From assembly GCA_021821305.1 (NCBI GenBank), contig JAKACP010000001.1, positions 558,001 through 622,000 of the forward strand: 64,000 nucleotides of DNA. Reading direction: 5' to 3'. Source of the DNA: a bacterium (GTDB taxonomy: Bacteria > Patescibacteria > Paceibacteria > Moranbacterales > UBA1568). Position numbers and translations under genes: made by a program. The notes under the pieces were generated by a model, which saw only the letters and a program-made list of their open reading frames with translations, had not been told where the DNA came from and ran no database searches. This document shows, piece after piece, positions 44,967 to 53,568 of the stretch. Every line of letters starts with the position of its first letter. Within the stretch, counting starts at the first letter, position 1.

Positions 44967-46802
44967 CTATCTATCGAGCCGGAATACCTTCACGAAGTTC
45001 TCCTCCTGTCCGTTTATCTCGAGGCTCCAGTCCGGATTCGTCCGGTCGTAGTATCGGTACGCCACGAGACCGGAAAGCTCTTCCCAGCGGTCGGCACGCG
45101 ACATATAGCGGATCTGGCCGCGTCGGGTAAGGACATAGTAGTCCGGACGCACGTCATTCGGATCGAAAGTGTAGGCGGTGAGGCACCGTCCGACGAAGAA
45201 TTCGCAGACACCATAATAATCGGACCAGACCGTGAGGTTTTTCGCATCCGGAAGCGCATTGAGATATCGCGCCGCCTCGTATCCGCCATATCCCCAGGAG
45301 TGTGTGAGGATGGATGACTTGGGAAGGACTATGTTGTCGAAATTCGCGTAAAACGGCTTGCTTGAAAACGCACTGCCGATCGAAGAGAGGGCGACGATCA
45401 CTATCATCACTGAATATGCCCACGCGCCATATTTCTTCCGGAGAATCGCGCCTACTTCCGTGATTCCGATCGCCGCGAAGAAAGCGAAGATCGGGAACAG
45501 CAGGCTGATATAGCGCGGAGTCGTCAATACGTTCGAAAATCCGAATGCGACGAGTGACACGAGAGAAAACCCGAGTAGGAGGAAGATGGACAATCGGTGC
45601 GCCGAGGGAAGAAAAACCGCCCGACCGATGGCGAACCAAGAAAAAACGAGTGTCGCTATCGGCAAAGCGAAGACGAGCGGGTGCAACTCGAGAACGGCGA
45701 TTTCCAACGGTGACAGGTATCGACCGAGGAAGTAACGGGCGTTGGTGATGTCCTTTATATCGAAGGGGAGAACGGTGAATATATCCCATGTCGGCAGGAT
45801 ATGCCTCACCACCACGAGCATGACGCTCGCGAGGAGAAACGTTCCGGCGAACGCACGAGCGGCCACCAGGGATATCCGTGACGCGGATACCAGCCGTTTT
45901 TGAGGAATACGCAGAAGCGAGATGGCCGCGGTGAGTAGAAGTAGAGCGATGTATGCCAGCCATGGAAGCCAGGAGTCCGTACCGGCGGTCAGATAGTTTT
46001 CCCTGAATTTTGTCGCGGCGGGAACGAATATCTCCGGGACGAACAGCGCGAAGAGGAGAAACGGCGCAGCGGAAATGACAAGGAGCGAAATGACCTGCAC
46101 GCGGGGTCGCATCGGCGAAAAGGAGCGATCGATGATGAAACTACCGAGCACGATGACCGGAAGGAAAAAGACGATCATGATGGCGGCATATTTCGAGAGG
46201 AGCGCCATCGTGAGCGCGGCGACGGTCCATATCGCGAACGAGCGTTTCCCGCTCCTGAGGAACGCGAGAAACGTGAAGATAGCGGCCGAACCGGATGACC
46301 AGAGAAGCGAGTCCGGATTGACGATCTGCGACAGCCCCAGGAGGTGCGGGGAAAGCGCCGTAAGCGCGACCGTACCGATCGCGATGTTCCGATCGGTGAA
46401 CGCCCGTACCGCGAAAAAAATGAGAACAAGGAAGAGGGCGTTGACGAGGAGAATCGGCAGTCTGAACGACGCGTAAATTCGGGATGTCTCCGTAGGATCA
46501 CAGCCCGAGAACCATCCTTCTTTCTCCTGACAATCGAGCGTCGTCGTGTCATGAAGAAGGAGCGCGGGCCCCGAAACGAGCGAGAGCGAGACGCCCGGCT
46601 TGTCATTGATATCCGTCTTGCGCACATCGAGGTCGCTCCATGCGTCGAAGTATCTCGGGATCCGCTCCTCGACCCAGTAGTGCTCGTCGGCGGTGATGAA
46701 ACTACCGATATGCTGGAGACCGAAGAAAAAATAGGCCGCGAGTATGATGGTGAGAAGCGTCAGTACCTGATGTTTTTTGATGAGGACTGAGAAATATTTC
46801 AT
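44967..46802 (-). CDS. GT39/PMT-like membrane glycosyltransferase (paralogue 1)
   Basis: 611 residues with about 12 membrane helices and a soluble C-terminal domain (about 480-611). The first outer loop reads ITADEHYWVEERI, the DE motif of PMT/ArnT enzymes. Its tail contains ARYLNALPDAKNLTVWSDYYG and FVGRCLTAYTFD, nearly matched by the next minus-strand gene (AMYLNTLPDAQNLTVWTDK and FIGRCKSSF). The two are tandem paralogues. They probably use polyprenyl-phosphate sugars made by the GT2 enzymes. Acceptors are unknown. Confidence 0.85.
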   Translation of the reverse strand: MKYFSVLIKKHQVLTLLTIILAAYFFFGLQHIGSFITADEHYWVEERIPRYFDAWSDLDVRKTDINDKPGVSLSLVSGPALLLHDTTTLDCQEKEGWFSGCDPTETSRIYASFRLPILLVNALFLVLIFFAVRAFTDRNIAIGTVALTALSPHLLGLSQIVNPDSLLWSSGSAAIFTFLAFLRSGKRSFAIWTVAALTMALLSKYAAIMIVFFLPVIVLGSFIIDRSFSPMRPRVQVISLLVISAAPFLLFALFVPEIFVPAATKFRENYLTAGTDSWLPWLAYIALLLLTAAISLLRIPQKRLVSASRISLVAARAFAGTFLLASVMLVVVRHILPTWDIFTVLPFDIKDITNARYFLGRYLSPLEIAVLELHPLVFALPIATLVFSWFAIGRAVFLPSAHRLSIFLLLGFSLVSLVAFGFSNVLTTPRYISLLFPIFAFFAAIGITEVGAILRKKYGAWAYSVMIVIVALSSIGSAFSSKPFYANFDNIVLPKSSILTHSWGYGGYEAARYLNALPDAKNLTVWSDYYGVCEFFVGRCLTAYTFDPNDVRPDYYVLTRRGQIRYMSRADRWEELSGLVAYRYYDRTNPDWSLEINGQEENFVKVFRLDR

Positions 46803-46827
46803 GACAGGGTGTTCTGCTAGTCAATCA

Positions 46828-46912
46828 TCTTAAAACACAAATCACCGTGCACAGATCCGCCAGCCGGCGGACCAAACAAATCACAAAACACAACTTTCAA
46901 AACACATCGGAA
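46828..46912. repeat. AC-rich dispersed repeat with internal hairpin, copy A3
   Basis: AC-rich stretch with CCAAACAAATCACAAAACAC, interrupted by the perfect hairpin TCCGCC/GGCGGA at 46856-46871. It fills most of the 119-base gap between the two paralogous GT39 genes. Confidence 0.65.
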
Positions 46913-46921
46913 TGTGTGCTT

Positions 46922-49183
46922 TTATTTTTCGAAGGGGAATATCCGCACATAGTGCGACGGCCGACCGTTGATAAGGAGTTCCCAAACGGCGCCCTCGGTC
47001 CGGTCGTAGTAGATATCGAAGCGGAGCACGTCGGAACGCATATCCTCTACCGCGGTCATGACCCGGTCGGTCGTCCGGCTCTCGCGACCGGCGGAGACGA
47101 CGACATAATCGAATGATTCCTTCCGGTAGAGCCTCCAGTTGAAACTGCTCTTGCACCGGCCTATGAAGAATTTGCAGACGCCGGACTTGTCGGTCCAGAC
47201 GGTGAGGTTCTGCGCGTCCGGAAGGGTATTGAGATACATGGCGGCCTCATAGCTTCCCGGGCCCATGTCCTTGACGTCGGTGTGGTACCGCTCCGGGAGG
47301 AGCGAGGAGACATAGCTGAGGGGGAACGGGGTCCGAGCGAGGGTGTAGACACCGGCCCCGGTGACGATGACGAGAAGGGCGGGGAGGAGGAATCGCTTCT
47401 CGAACGGGAAGGAGAGGCGCTTCTTCGCAAGAAGGAAGAGCTCGCCGAGGGCGATGCCGGCGATGATGCCCGCGATCGGGAAGAGGATGATCTGATAACG
47501 GGTGATCGAGGCGACGCCGTTGACCGTCGCTCCCGCGTAGTAAAGGAGGATGAAGAGGATGAGATACAGCGAGAGACGGCCCCGGGCGGTCTCGCGAAAG
47601 GATCGCCGGAAGAGGAGGACGGCGGAGACGAAGAGCGACACGAGCACGACGGGTGGGATGCCGAAGAGGAGAGGATAAAAGTTGGTGAGGAAAATACCCG
47701 TGATATCGGTATTGTTCGCTATGGTCTTGGGGGAGGCGAGGAGTGTCGGAAAATCGAACCAGCGCATGCCGAGCCATACGTTCGCGAGAGTGAATGTCAT
47801 CGCGACGAGGAAGATACCGGCGATAGCACGACCGAAAACGGCGGAGAATCGGTGAAAAAATGCGAGGATCTGTTCGGTCACGCGCGCCCGGGTGACGATC
47901 CGGTCCGCGAGGACGAAGAACACGATACCGAGGAAGATCGGCGCGACACTCTCGAAGGCCTCCGATTCGATGGTCGCCTCGAGGAGTTTTTCCGGCTTGA
48001 GGAATACGGCCGGATAGAGGACGGTGAAGACCGAGAGCGCGGAGAAGAGGAGGACGCCGTAATGGACGAGGGCGTCCCTGATGGAATCGATGAAGGCGCG
48101 CGGGCCGAAGTGGCGGTCGTTGAAGATGTACTCGAGGAATATGATGCCGAAGATGAAGACGACGACGATGTTGCCGACATATTTGGTCAGGAGCGTGAGC
48201 CCGAGGAGCACTCCCGCGAGGAAAAGATAGGCGGGATGGCGGCGCTTGAGAAAGGCGAGGTACGCGAGGAGGGTGAGCGGCGCGAAGAACCAGAGGAACG
48301 AATCAGGATTGACGATCTTGGTCATGCCGAGCGTGACCGGGGAGAGCGCGACGAAGGAATAGGAGAAGAGGGCCCGGGTCCGCCCGAGCAGGCGTTCGAT
48401 GAGGAAATAGAAAAGCGGGAGAAACAACGCCGCGACGAGGACGATTGGGAGGCGGAACGCGAAGAAGAAATCCTCGATACCCTTGTCCGGACCCTTCAGC
48501 GGCTTCATGATGACGGGATGCTCGTACTTGGCCATGGCCGTTCCGGAAGCGATAGCGACCGTGATGCCGGGTTTGTCGCTGATGGCGGTTTTCTTGAGCT
48601 CGAGGTCGCCGAGCGCGTTCCAATACTTCGGCACGCGCCCGTAGAGCCAGAGCGCCTCATCGACGGCGACGAACTGCCCGAGCCGGGACGCACCGGCAAA
48701 CGCGAAGATGCCGGTGAGCAGGAGAACGAACGCGAGCGCCCACACACCCTGGAGCCGTATCCATGCCCGTGGCGAGATATGCGACAGCCCGTCTCGTTCG
48801 AGCCGCGCGAGGTATCGGAACGAGAAATAGAGGCCGAGCACGATCACATAGAGACCGGCCGCCACGTAGATGAGCTGGTTCACGTCATCCGTATAGCCGA
48901 GTCCGACGAGAAATATCGTCTCGGCGGGAAGGAAGACGGCGAAGAGCCGCTTCATCCACGAGGAGATGGGCCGGAACGGCGTGTAAAAGAATACCGCGCC
49001 GACGGCAAGTATCCCGAAGGAAAGGAAGCCGAACGTGAAGACGTACGGGGATGGGTTCGGAAAAAACCCCGAAACTTCAGGAGCGTGTTTGAGGATATAA
49101 AAGACGCTCCATACCGCGAGCAGGAGCGAGACGGCGGGGTAGACCCGTTTTTCCTGTCTTGAAAGCTGTTTCAGAAAATCCAT
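46922..49183 (-). CDS. GT39/PMT-like membrane glycosyltransferase (paralogue 2)
   Basis: 753 residues. It has an extra block of about 140 residues with about four helices at the N terminus, then a GT39-like core: outer loop VAVDEALWLYGRV with the DE pair, ISDKPGITVAIASG (matched by INDKPGVSLSLVSG in the neighbour) and 12 or more helices. C-terminal soluble domain with LNTLPDAQNLTVWTD. It is the upstream partner of the tandem pair on the minus strand, and its start at 49183 faces the divergent GT39 gene at 49274. A possible minus promoter (TTTACG/TATCCT, 16-base gap) lies in the 90-base divergent gap. Confidence 0.84.
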   Translation of the reverse strand: MDFLKQLSRQEKRVYPAVSLLLAVWSVFYILKHAPEVSGFFPNPSPYVFTFGFLSFGILAVGAVFFYTPFRPISSWMKRLFAVFLPAETIFLVGLGYTDDVNQLIYVAAGLYVIVLGLYFSFRYLARLERDGLSHISPRAWIRLQGVWALAFVLLLTGIFAFAGASRLGQFVAVDEALWLYGRVPKYWNALGDLELKKTAISDKPGITVAIASGTAMAKYEHPVIMKPLKGPDKGIEDFFFAFRLPIVLVAALFLPLFYFLIERLLGRTRALFSYSFVALSPVTLGMTKIVNPDSFLWFFAPLTLLAYLAFLKRRHPAYLFLAGVLLGLTLLTKYVGNIVVVFIFGIIFLEYIFNDRHFGPRAFIDSIRDALVHYGVLLFSALSVFTVLYPAVFLKPEKLLEATIESEAFESVAPIFLGIVFFVLADRIVTRARVTEQILAFFHRFSAVFGRAIAGIFLVAMTFTLANVWLGMRWFDFPTLLASPKTIANNTDITGIFLTNFYPLLFGIPPVVLVSLFVSAVLLFRRSFRETARGRLSLYLILFILLYYAGATVNGVASITRYQIILFPIAGIIAGIALGELFLLAKKRLSFPFEKRFLLPALLVIVTGAGVYTLARTPFPLSYVSSLLPERYHTDVKDMGPGSYEAAMYLNTLPDAQNLTVWTDKSGVCKFFIGRCKSSFNWRLYRKESFDYVVVSAGRESRTTDRVMTAVEDMRSDVLRFDIYYDRTEGAVWELLINGRPSHYVRIFPFEK

Positions 49184-49273
49184 ATGCGTTGTCGAAAGAT
49201 GAAAAAAAGGATACCATGAAGGAAAATACCGTAAAGGGCCCTAAATGCCCTTTGTAAGCGTTAGACTATCACA

Positions 49274-51058
49274 ATGACGGCCAAAAAGGAAGCTTTCGCG
49301 CGCATATTCGCATCATCTGTCATCTGGCTCATCCTCATCATCGCGCTGGGCGGATTTCTCCGTCTCCACGAGTTTTCCGACTGGCTCCACTTCGAGCTCG
49401 ACCAGTCCCGCGACGCGCGAGTCGTGGACGACGCGGTCGAAGGAGGCCCCGGCGAACTGACGCTTCTCGGGATGAAGGCGGGTGGGACGTCGCTCCGCCT
49501 CGGACCCGGATTCTACTACCTCGAGTACGTCTCGGCGCTCCTTTTCGGTGGCACACCTGAGGGGATGGCCCTCATCATCCCGATACTGTCGATCGCGTCG
49601 ATCGGGCTCTTCTACCTCCTCGCACGGCGGTTCTTCGGGACACGGCTCGCGCTCGGGCTCACGCTTCTCTTTTCCGTCTCCGCATATCTGGTCATGTACG
49701 GTCGGTTCGCCTGGAATCCGAATCCGATCCCGTTCTTCTCGCTTCTCGGGTTCTACGCACTCCTCCGGTCGGTCGCGCCCGGCGCGCTCCATCCGGGCCG
49801 GTGGTTCGTGCTCTCGGCGTTCGCGATCGGCTTCGCCACGCATCTCCATTTCCTCGCCTTTCTCGCGTTGCCGGCCGTCGCCTTCCTGTTCCTCCTCGTC
49901 CGCCGGCCGAGATTCTCCGGCAAGGCATGGGGAGCCGCGATAGCCGCCTTTCTCGTCTTCTATGTCCCAGTGGTCTTAAACGAGATCGAGACGGGCGGCG
50001 CCAATTCCAAGGCGTTCCTCAAGGCGGTCACCGAAAAATCCTCGAAGGAGGACCATTCCCTTTCCGCCAAGCTCGTCAAAAATACCATCGAACACGAACT
50101 CGGATACCTCGTCGTCACGAGCGGATACGAGGGCGGTGATTTCTTCCGATTCAAGAAAACCGAGGATGGGATCACGACGGAGTGCAACGCGCGATGCCGG
50201 AACGGATGGATATATGGGGCCGGATCGATGGTCGTCTTCGCGCTCGGGCTCCTGTCGCTCGGCTTCCTCTGGTGGAAGACGCGCGAGCGTGAGAAATCCG
50301 ACGTACTCCTCCTCTCGGGGATCTGGTTTTCCGTCACGTTTCTCCTGTTTCTGCCGCTCGCCTACGGATTCGCGCCGCGGTTCTTTCTCGTGGTGGCACC
50401 GATCCCGTTCCTCCTCCTCGGCTTCCTCGCCGAGGCGATGATGCGGCTCTTGCCCTGGAAAAAGGCGGCGATCACGGCGACGGTAGCCGGCATAGCAGGT
50501 CTCACGTTCTCGAACCTCTGGTATCTCTCGGCGCGATTCGACCAGCTCGCCCTCGCCCCCTCGGAAGCGATATCGACCCCCGCGGATCGGATTCTCAAGG
50601 AACGGACCCGCGTGACCCTCGAGCAGCAGCGCCTGATCATCGGATTTCTCAAGGAATACTCCGACCGCACCGGCTACCCGGTCTATATGCACAGCGAGCC
50701 GGAGCATCGGCGCGCCCTCAAATACCTCCTCGAACGCGCCGGCGTACAAAACGACCTCCTCACCACGGGAAACATCTACCAGGAGGGGATCTATGTCCTC
50801 ATCCTCCGATCAGGGTCGGATCTCTATGACGGCATGGAGAAGTACCTCGAGCGCTACGACGTGGTCGCGCGACATCCCTTCGGGACGCTCACGATGATCG
50901 AGTTCCGTCCGAAGCCCGAGTTCGTCCGGGCGAAGCGCCAGTCGTTCGAACCGGAGCCGGCGAAGGTCATCGACAACCTGACCGCGCTCCCGCGCTACAC
51001 CTGGCGGGAATGGTGGGAGCGGAAGAACGACACGACGAACGATGAGGAAGAAGAATGA
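49274..51058 (+). CDS. GT39/PMT-like membrane glycosyltransferase
   Basis: 594 residues, about 10 membrane helices, soluble C terminus from about 460. The first outer loop carries HFELDQSRDARVVDDAV, where Asp-Gln-Ser-Arg-Asp takes the place of the DE motif, and LRLGPGFYYLEYVSALLF is the typical ArnT-like 'GPG.YY' segment. Function and donor as for the neighbours; probably glycolipid or protein glycosylation on the outer face. It is divergent from the paralogue pair at 46922-49183 and followed by an AC-rich repeat before another GT39. Confidence 0.84.
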   Translation: MTAKKEAFARIFASSVIWLILIIALGGFLRLHEFSDWLHFELDQSRDARVVDDAVEGGPGELTLLGMKAGGTSLRLGPGFYYLEYVSALLFGGTPEGMALIIPILSIASIGLFYLLARRFFGTRLALGLTLLFSVSAYLVMYGRFAWNPNPIPFFSLLGFYALLRSVAPGALHPGRWFVLSAFAIGFATHLHFLAFLALPAVAFLFLLVRRPRFSGKAWGAAIAAFLVFYVPVVLNEIETGGANSKAFLKAVTEKSSKEDHSLSAKLVKNTIEHELGYLVVTSGYEGGDFFRFKKTEDGITTECNARCRNGWIYGAGSMVVFALGLLSLGFLWWKTREREKSDVLLLSGIWFSVTFLLFLPLAYGFAPRFFLVVAPIPFLLLGFLAEAMMRLLPWKKAAITATVAGIAGLTFSNLWYLSARFDQLALAPSEAISTPADRILKERTRVTLEQQRLIIGFLKEYSDRTGYPVYMHSEPEHRRALKYLLERAGVQNDLLTTGNIYQEGIYVLILRSGSDLYDGMEKYLERYDVVARHPFGTLTMIEFRPKPEFVRAKRQSFEPEPAKVIDNLTALPRYTWREWWERKNDTTNDEEEE

Positions 51059-51065
51059 GGCCGAG

Positions 51066-51200
51066 TAAAAAACACAAAACACAGTGCACAAAACGCCAAA
51101 CAAAACACGGGATACAAGACATGAAAACACAAACCGGCAGGAATTATTTTGTGTTCTGAATATCGTGTTTTGTTTGGATTTTTGTGTTTTCGATTTTTGG
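51066..51200. repeat. AC-rich dispersed repeat, two facing copies (A4)
   Basis: The left arm (51066-51140, CCAAACAAAACACG) and right arm (51142-51200, CGTGTTTTGTTTGG) form an inverted repeat with a perfect 14-base core plus partial similarity of flanks. The 168-base gap between two GT39 genes holds no other feature. Confidence 0.7.
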
Positions 51201-51226
51201 GCTTTAAATAAGTAAACTGTAATAGT

Positions 51227-52774
51227 ATGCGAAGGTTTTCTTGGAGGAGTCCGTGGATTATTTTGGTCGGTATAATATTGCTCGGGGCGGTGCTCCGGTT
51301 CTGGGGGCTCGGGTACAATTCGTTCGTCGCGGACGAGTTCCTCGACATCAACTCGTCGTACGGCTATGCCCAGACGGGGGAATGGAAGGCGTGGGATTTC
51401 AACCACGGCCGGCCGTCGGAGGTCAATATCAACCAGGCCCGCGACGAGCGCGCGAATATCTATAAATGGCAGGTCGCCCAGCTCTTCTCCTTCCTCCCGC
51501 CGACGGAAGCCGTCGCCCGGAGCATCTCCGCGCTCTGGGGCGTCTTCTCCATCGTGGCCATGTTCCTCGCCGGGTGGATGTTCTCCGGCAAGAAGACGGT
51601 CGGGCTCTTCGCGGCATTCCTGTTCGCGGTATCCGTCTCGGGGCTCGAATTCGACCGGAAACTGCGTATGTACGCGATGTTCTTCCCGGTGTTCCTCCTC
51701 ATGTCCGTCTCCCTCTTCGGCCTCTATGAACGCGAATACAAGGGGAAAGTACGAGCGCTCCGGATATTCTGGGACAAGACCGAGCTCAATGCGCTCTATC
51801 TCCTTCCGCTCGTCGTCTTCGGATTCCTGAGCTTCCAGACGCACCAGCTGTGGATCAACATCGTTCCGATGTTCGGCGCATACGTCGCGGCGATGATACT
51901 CCTCGCGTGGTACCGCAAGGAATCCGCGGCGGACAAATACATGGCGACCGCGGGCCTGGGGCTCGCTTTGGCGCTCGTCGCGTGGACCGTGGCGCCGGAC
52001 AGGGTCAAGGCGCTCTTCGGCGCGCTCGTCTTCTTCGACAATCACTACTCGTACTTCCGCTACGTCGTCCGCGATTTCGCGCACCCGCTGATCGCGGCCG
52101 GACTCTTCGCGCTCGGCGCGTGGCATCTCGCCAAGAAGCTCGGCCGGGAAAAGGAGGCGCTCTGGCTCCTCGTCTCCGCGCTCGTACCGCTCGCGATGGC
52201 GGTCTGGTTCTGGCGCCGCAACGAGGGTCAACAATATATCTTCTTCGCACAGTCGTTCATGGGGATCCTCGTCGCGACCGGCGGATATGCGCTCGTCGGA
52301 TTCCTGCGGGAGGAATTCTCCGGACGCTGGAAGCGGGTGACCGCCGTCTCGATCGCCACGCTCGCGCTCCTCGTCCCCAATTATGGATATTTCCTCGCGG
52401 AAAACAACACCTACCATGAGACCTCGTCGGGCAGCAACCCGAATTACCGAAAGGTCTTCTCCTACTTCAAGGACAAGCGCGCGCAAGATGACGTCCTCAT
52501 CACGCGCAATTTCCGCAACTACTACTGGAGCGGGGAAAACGTGACCGTCTACGACTTCGGCGGCGAACTCTCCGAGACCAAGTTCTCCCTCGAGGAACTC
52601 CAAGACATCATGGCGCGACATCCGAAGGGCTGGTTCATCGCCTCCGGCAACGACACGGATTACGTGGCGAGCACCGCGGAACGGTTCATCGAAGGGAACA
52701 TGGAACGCATGAGCGATTCGCGTCTCCGCGGGGACATCGTGGTCTATCGGTGGGACACGACGAGCGGACAGTAG
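51227..52774 (+). CDS. GT39/PMT_2-like membrane glycosyltransferase
   Basis: 515 residues with about 11 membrane helices. After the first helix the loop FVADEFLDINSSYGYAQTG contains the DE pair expected of PMT_2 enzymes, and FNHGRPSEVNINQARDERANI follows where the substrate segment lies. Shorter C-terminal tail than in the neighbours. It starts 27 bases after the AC-rich repeat; no SD is evident. A terminator for the opposite strand lies 37 bases after the stop. Confidence 0.84.
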   Translation: MRRFSWRSPWIILVGIILLGAVLRFWGLGYNSFVADEFLDINSSYGYAQTGEWKAWDFNHGRPSEVNINQARDERANIYKWQVAQLFSFLPPTEAVARSISALWGVFSIVAMFLAGWMFSGKKTVGLFAAFLFAVSVSGLEFDRKLRMYAMFFPVFLLMSVSLFGLYEREYKGKVRALRIFWDKTELNALYLLPLVVFGFLSFQTHQLWINIVPMFGAYVAAMILLAWYRKESAADKYMATAGLGLALALVAWTVAPDRVKALFGALVFFDNHYSYFRYVVRDFAHPLIAAGLFALGAWHLAKKLGREKEALWLLVSALVPLAMAVWFWRRNEGQQYIFFAQSFMGILVATGGYALVGFLREEFSGRWKRVTAVSIATLALLVPNYGYFLAENNTYHETSSGSNPNYRKVFSYFKDKRAQDDVLITRNFRNYYWSGENVTVYDFGGELSETKFSLEELQDIMARHPKGWFIASGNDTDYVASTAERFIEGNMERMSDSRLRGDIVVYRWDTTSGQ

Positions 52775-52802
52775 GGGAACATCGCAGAAACGACGGAGAG
52801 AC

Positions 52803-52845
52803 AAAAAATAATCCCCGGAACGCATTCGCGTCCGGGGATGTTTCA
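52803..52845 (-). terminator. terminator for the small minus-strand gene
   Basis: ATCCCCGGA/TCCGGGGAT stem with an 11-base loop; on the minus strand the run TTATTTTTTG follows directly. It overlaps the stop of the 69-residue minus gene and is also placed to stop the GT39 gene at 52774. Confidence 0.82.
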
Positions 52846-53052
52846 TTTGCCTCTCTTGCCTCTTCGATGGTAGACGCCGGTCGGGCGTTTCACGTCCCGA
52901 TGCCGTTTCGGAAACCGATCGCGTGGTGGTCCGTTTCCGCCGCCGCACTCCGCTCCCGACAGGGATATGAGGAGCGGCAGGGGAGGCTGTATTCGGATGA
53001 AATAGGCATGAAGCAGATACGACAGCAATGGCGTTCTCATTCGAGCGACCAT
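52843..53052 (-). CDS. small basic protein, unknown function
   Basis: 69 residues: a hydrophobic N-terminal stretch (PLLSYLLHAYFI and PLPLLISLSGAEC, perhaps a signal or anchor) and a strongly basic tail (KRHRDVKRPTGVYHRRGKRGK in part). The case for a real gene is a good SD (GAGGAG) at the right distance and a terminator right at its stop. No family was recognised. It may be transcribed by readthrough from the small gene at 53422. Confidence 0.5.
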   Translation of the reverse strand: MVARMRTPLLSYLLHAYFIRIQPPLPLLISLSGAECGGGNGPPRDRFPKRHRDVKRPTGVYHRRGKRGK

Positions 53053-53079
53053 GATGAACTCCTCTCTTAACGTCTGTGA

Positions 53080-53117
53080 AAAAATTGGAAACCCCGACGA
53101 TGTTCCGTCGGGGCGAT
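53080..53117 (-). terminator. terminator after the 95-residue gene
   Basis: On the minus strand the stem CCCCGACGG/ATCGTCGGGG is followed by TTTCCAATTTTTT. It lies about 20 bases after the minus-strand stop at 53135. Confidence 0.78.
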
Positions 53118-53134
53118 TTCCTATTTAGCGGTCT

Positions 53135-53422
53135 TCAGGCCCCCCCGAGACCACCAATCTTGCATTTGCAGCCGTTCCCACCACCCATGAGCATACCTCT
53201 ATCGGCGACCTGTATGGTCTTGTTTTTGCTGTCCACATAGAGCGGCACGCCGCAAGCGATGCAGGCGATACGATCCCTCGGCAACATTTGGATCCTTTCG
53301 ACATCTTCCGGCCTCACCTTCTCCAGATTCGGTCGATTGATCGCCACCGCTTTCGACCGGATGATATCGGCCAGTTCCTCACGCCACGCCGCGCTTACAT
53401 GCCCCTTCATTCGTCTCACCAT
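53135..53422 (-). CDS. small Cys-containing protein, possible zinc ribbon
   Basis: 95 residues. Helical N terminus (GHVSAAWREELADIIRSKAVAINR), then four Cys in a C-x2-C-x27-C-x-C pattern (CIACG at 54-57, GCKCK at 85-87), a Gly-rich loop and a GGLGGA end. No family was named; a zinc-binding fold is the likely reading. It has a consensus-like promoter (53490-53518), a structured leader and an SD (AGAAGG), and a terminator after it, so it is probably well expressed. Confidence 0.65.
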   Translation of the reverse strand: MVRRMKGHVSAAWREELADIIRSKAVAINRPNLEKVRPEDVERIQMLPRDRIACIACGVPLYVDSKNKTIQVADRGMLMGGGNGCKCKIGGLGGA

Positions 53423-53466
53423 TTTCTACCTTCTTTCCTTGTGAATGTACTTGAAACTGCCCCTTG

Positions 53467-53485
53467 TGAAACCATGCAGGTTTCA
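53467..53485 (-). promoter_or_regulatory. hairpin in the leader of the 95-residue gene
   Basis: TGAAACC/GGTTTCA with a 5-base loop, overlapping a second inverted pair ACTTGAAAC (53449-53457) and GTTTCAAGT (53480-53488). The two can form alternative structures. It lies at or just after the expected transcription start. Confidence 0.5.
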
Positions 53486-53489
53486 AGTC

Positions 53490-53518
53490 ACCATACCACT
53501 TTTTTGGCACTTTGTCAA
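53490..53518 (-). promoter_or_regulatory. sigma70-type promoter, minus strand
   Basis: TTGACA and TATGGT are separated by 17 bases on the minus strand, about 70 bases before the ATG at 53422. The -35 box is the full consensus. Confidence 0.82.
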
Positions 53519-53568
53519 AAGAGAAGAACGAAGCTGAAACAAAGCAAGAAATCCGTAACTCCTCCCGT

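Noticed and set aside
47282..49162. 626-codon plus-strand open frame opposite a GT39 gene
   Set aside because: Very charged, Glu/Arg-rich product, typical of antisense frames in GC-rich genes; the minus-strand product is a clear GT39 paralogue.
51066..51200. CRISPR-like array in AC-rich repeats
   Set aside because: Units are irregular and low-complexity with no spacers, no leader and no cas genes in the window.
50810..52948. 712-codon minus-strand frame opposite GT39 genes
   Set aside because: Charged low-complexity product spanning a repeat region and two real genes.
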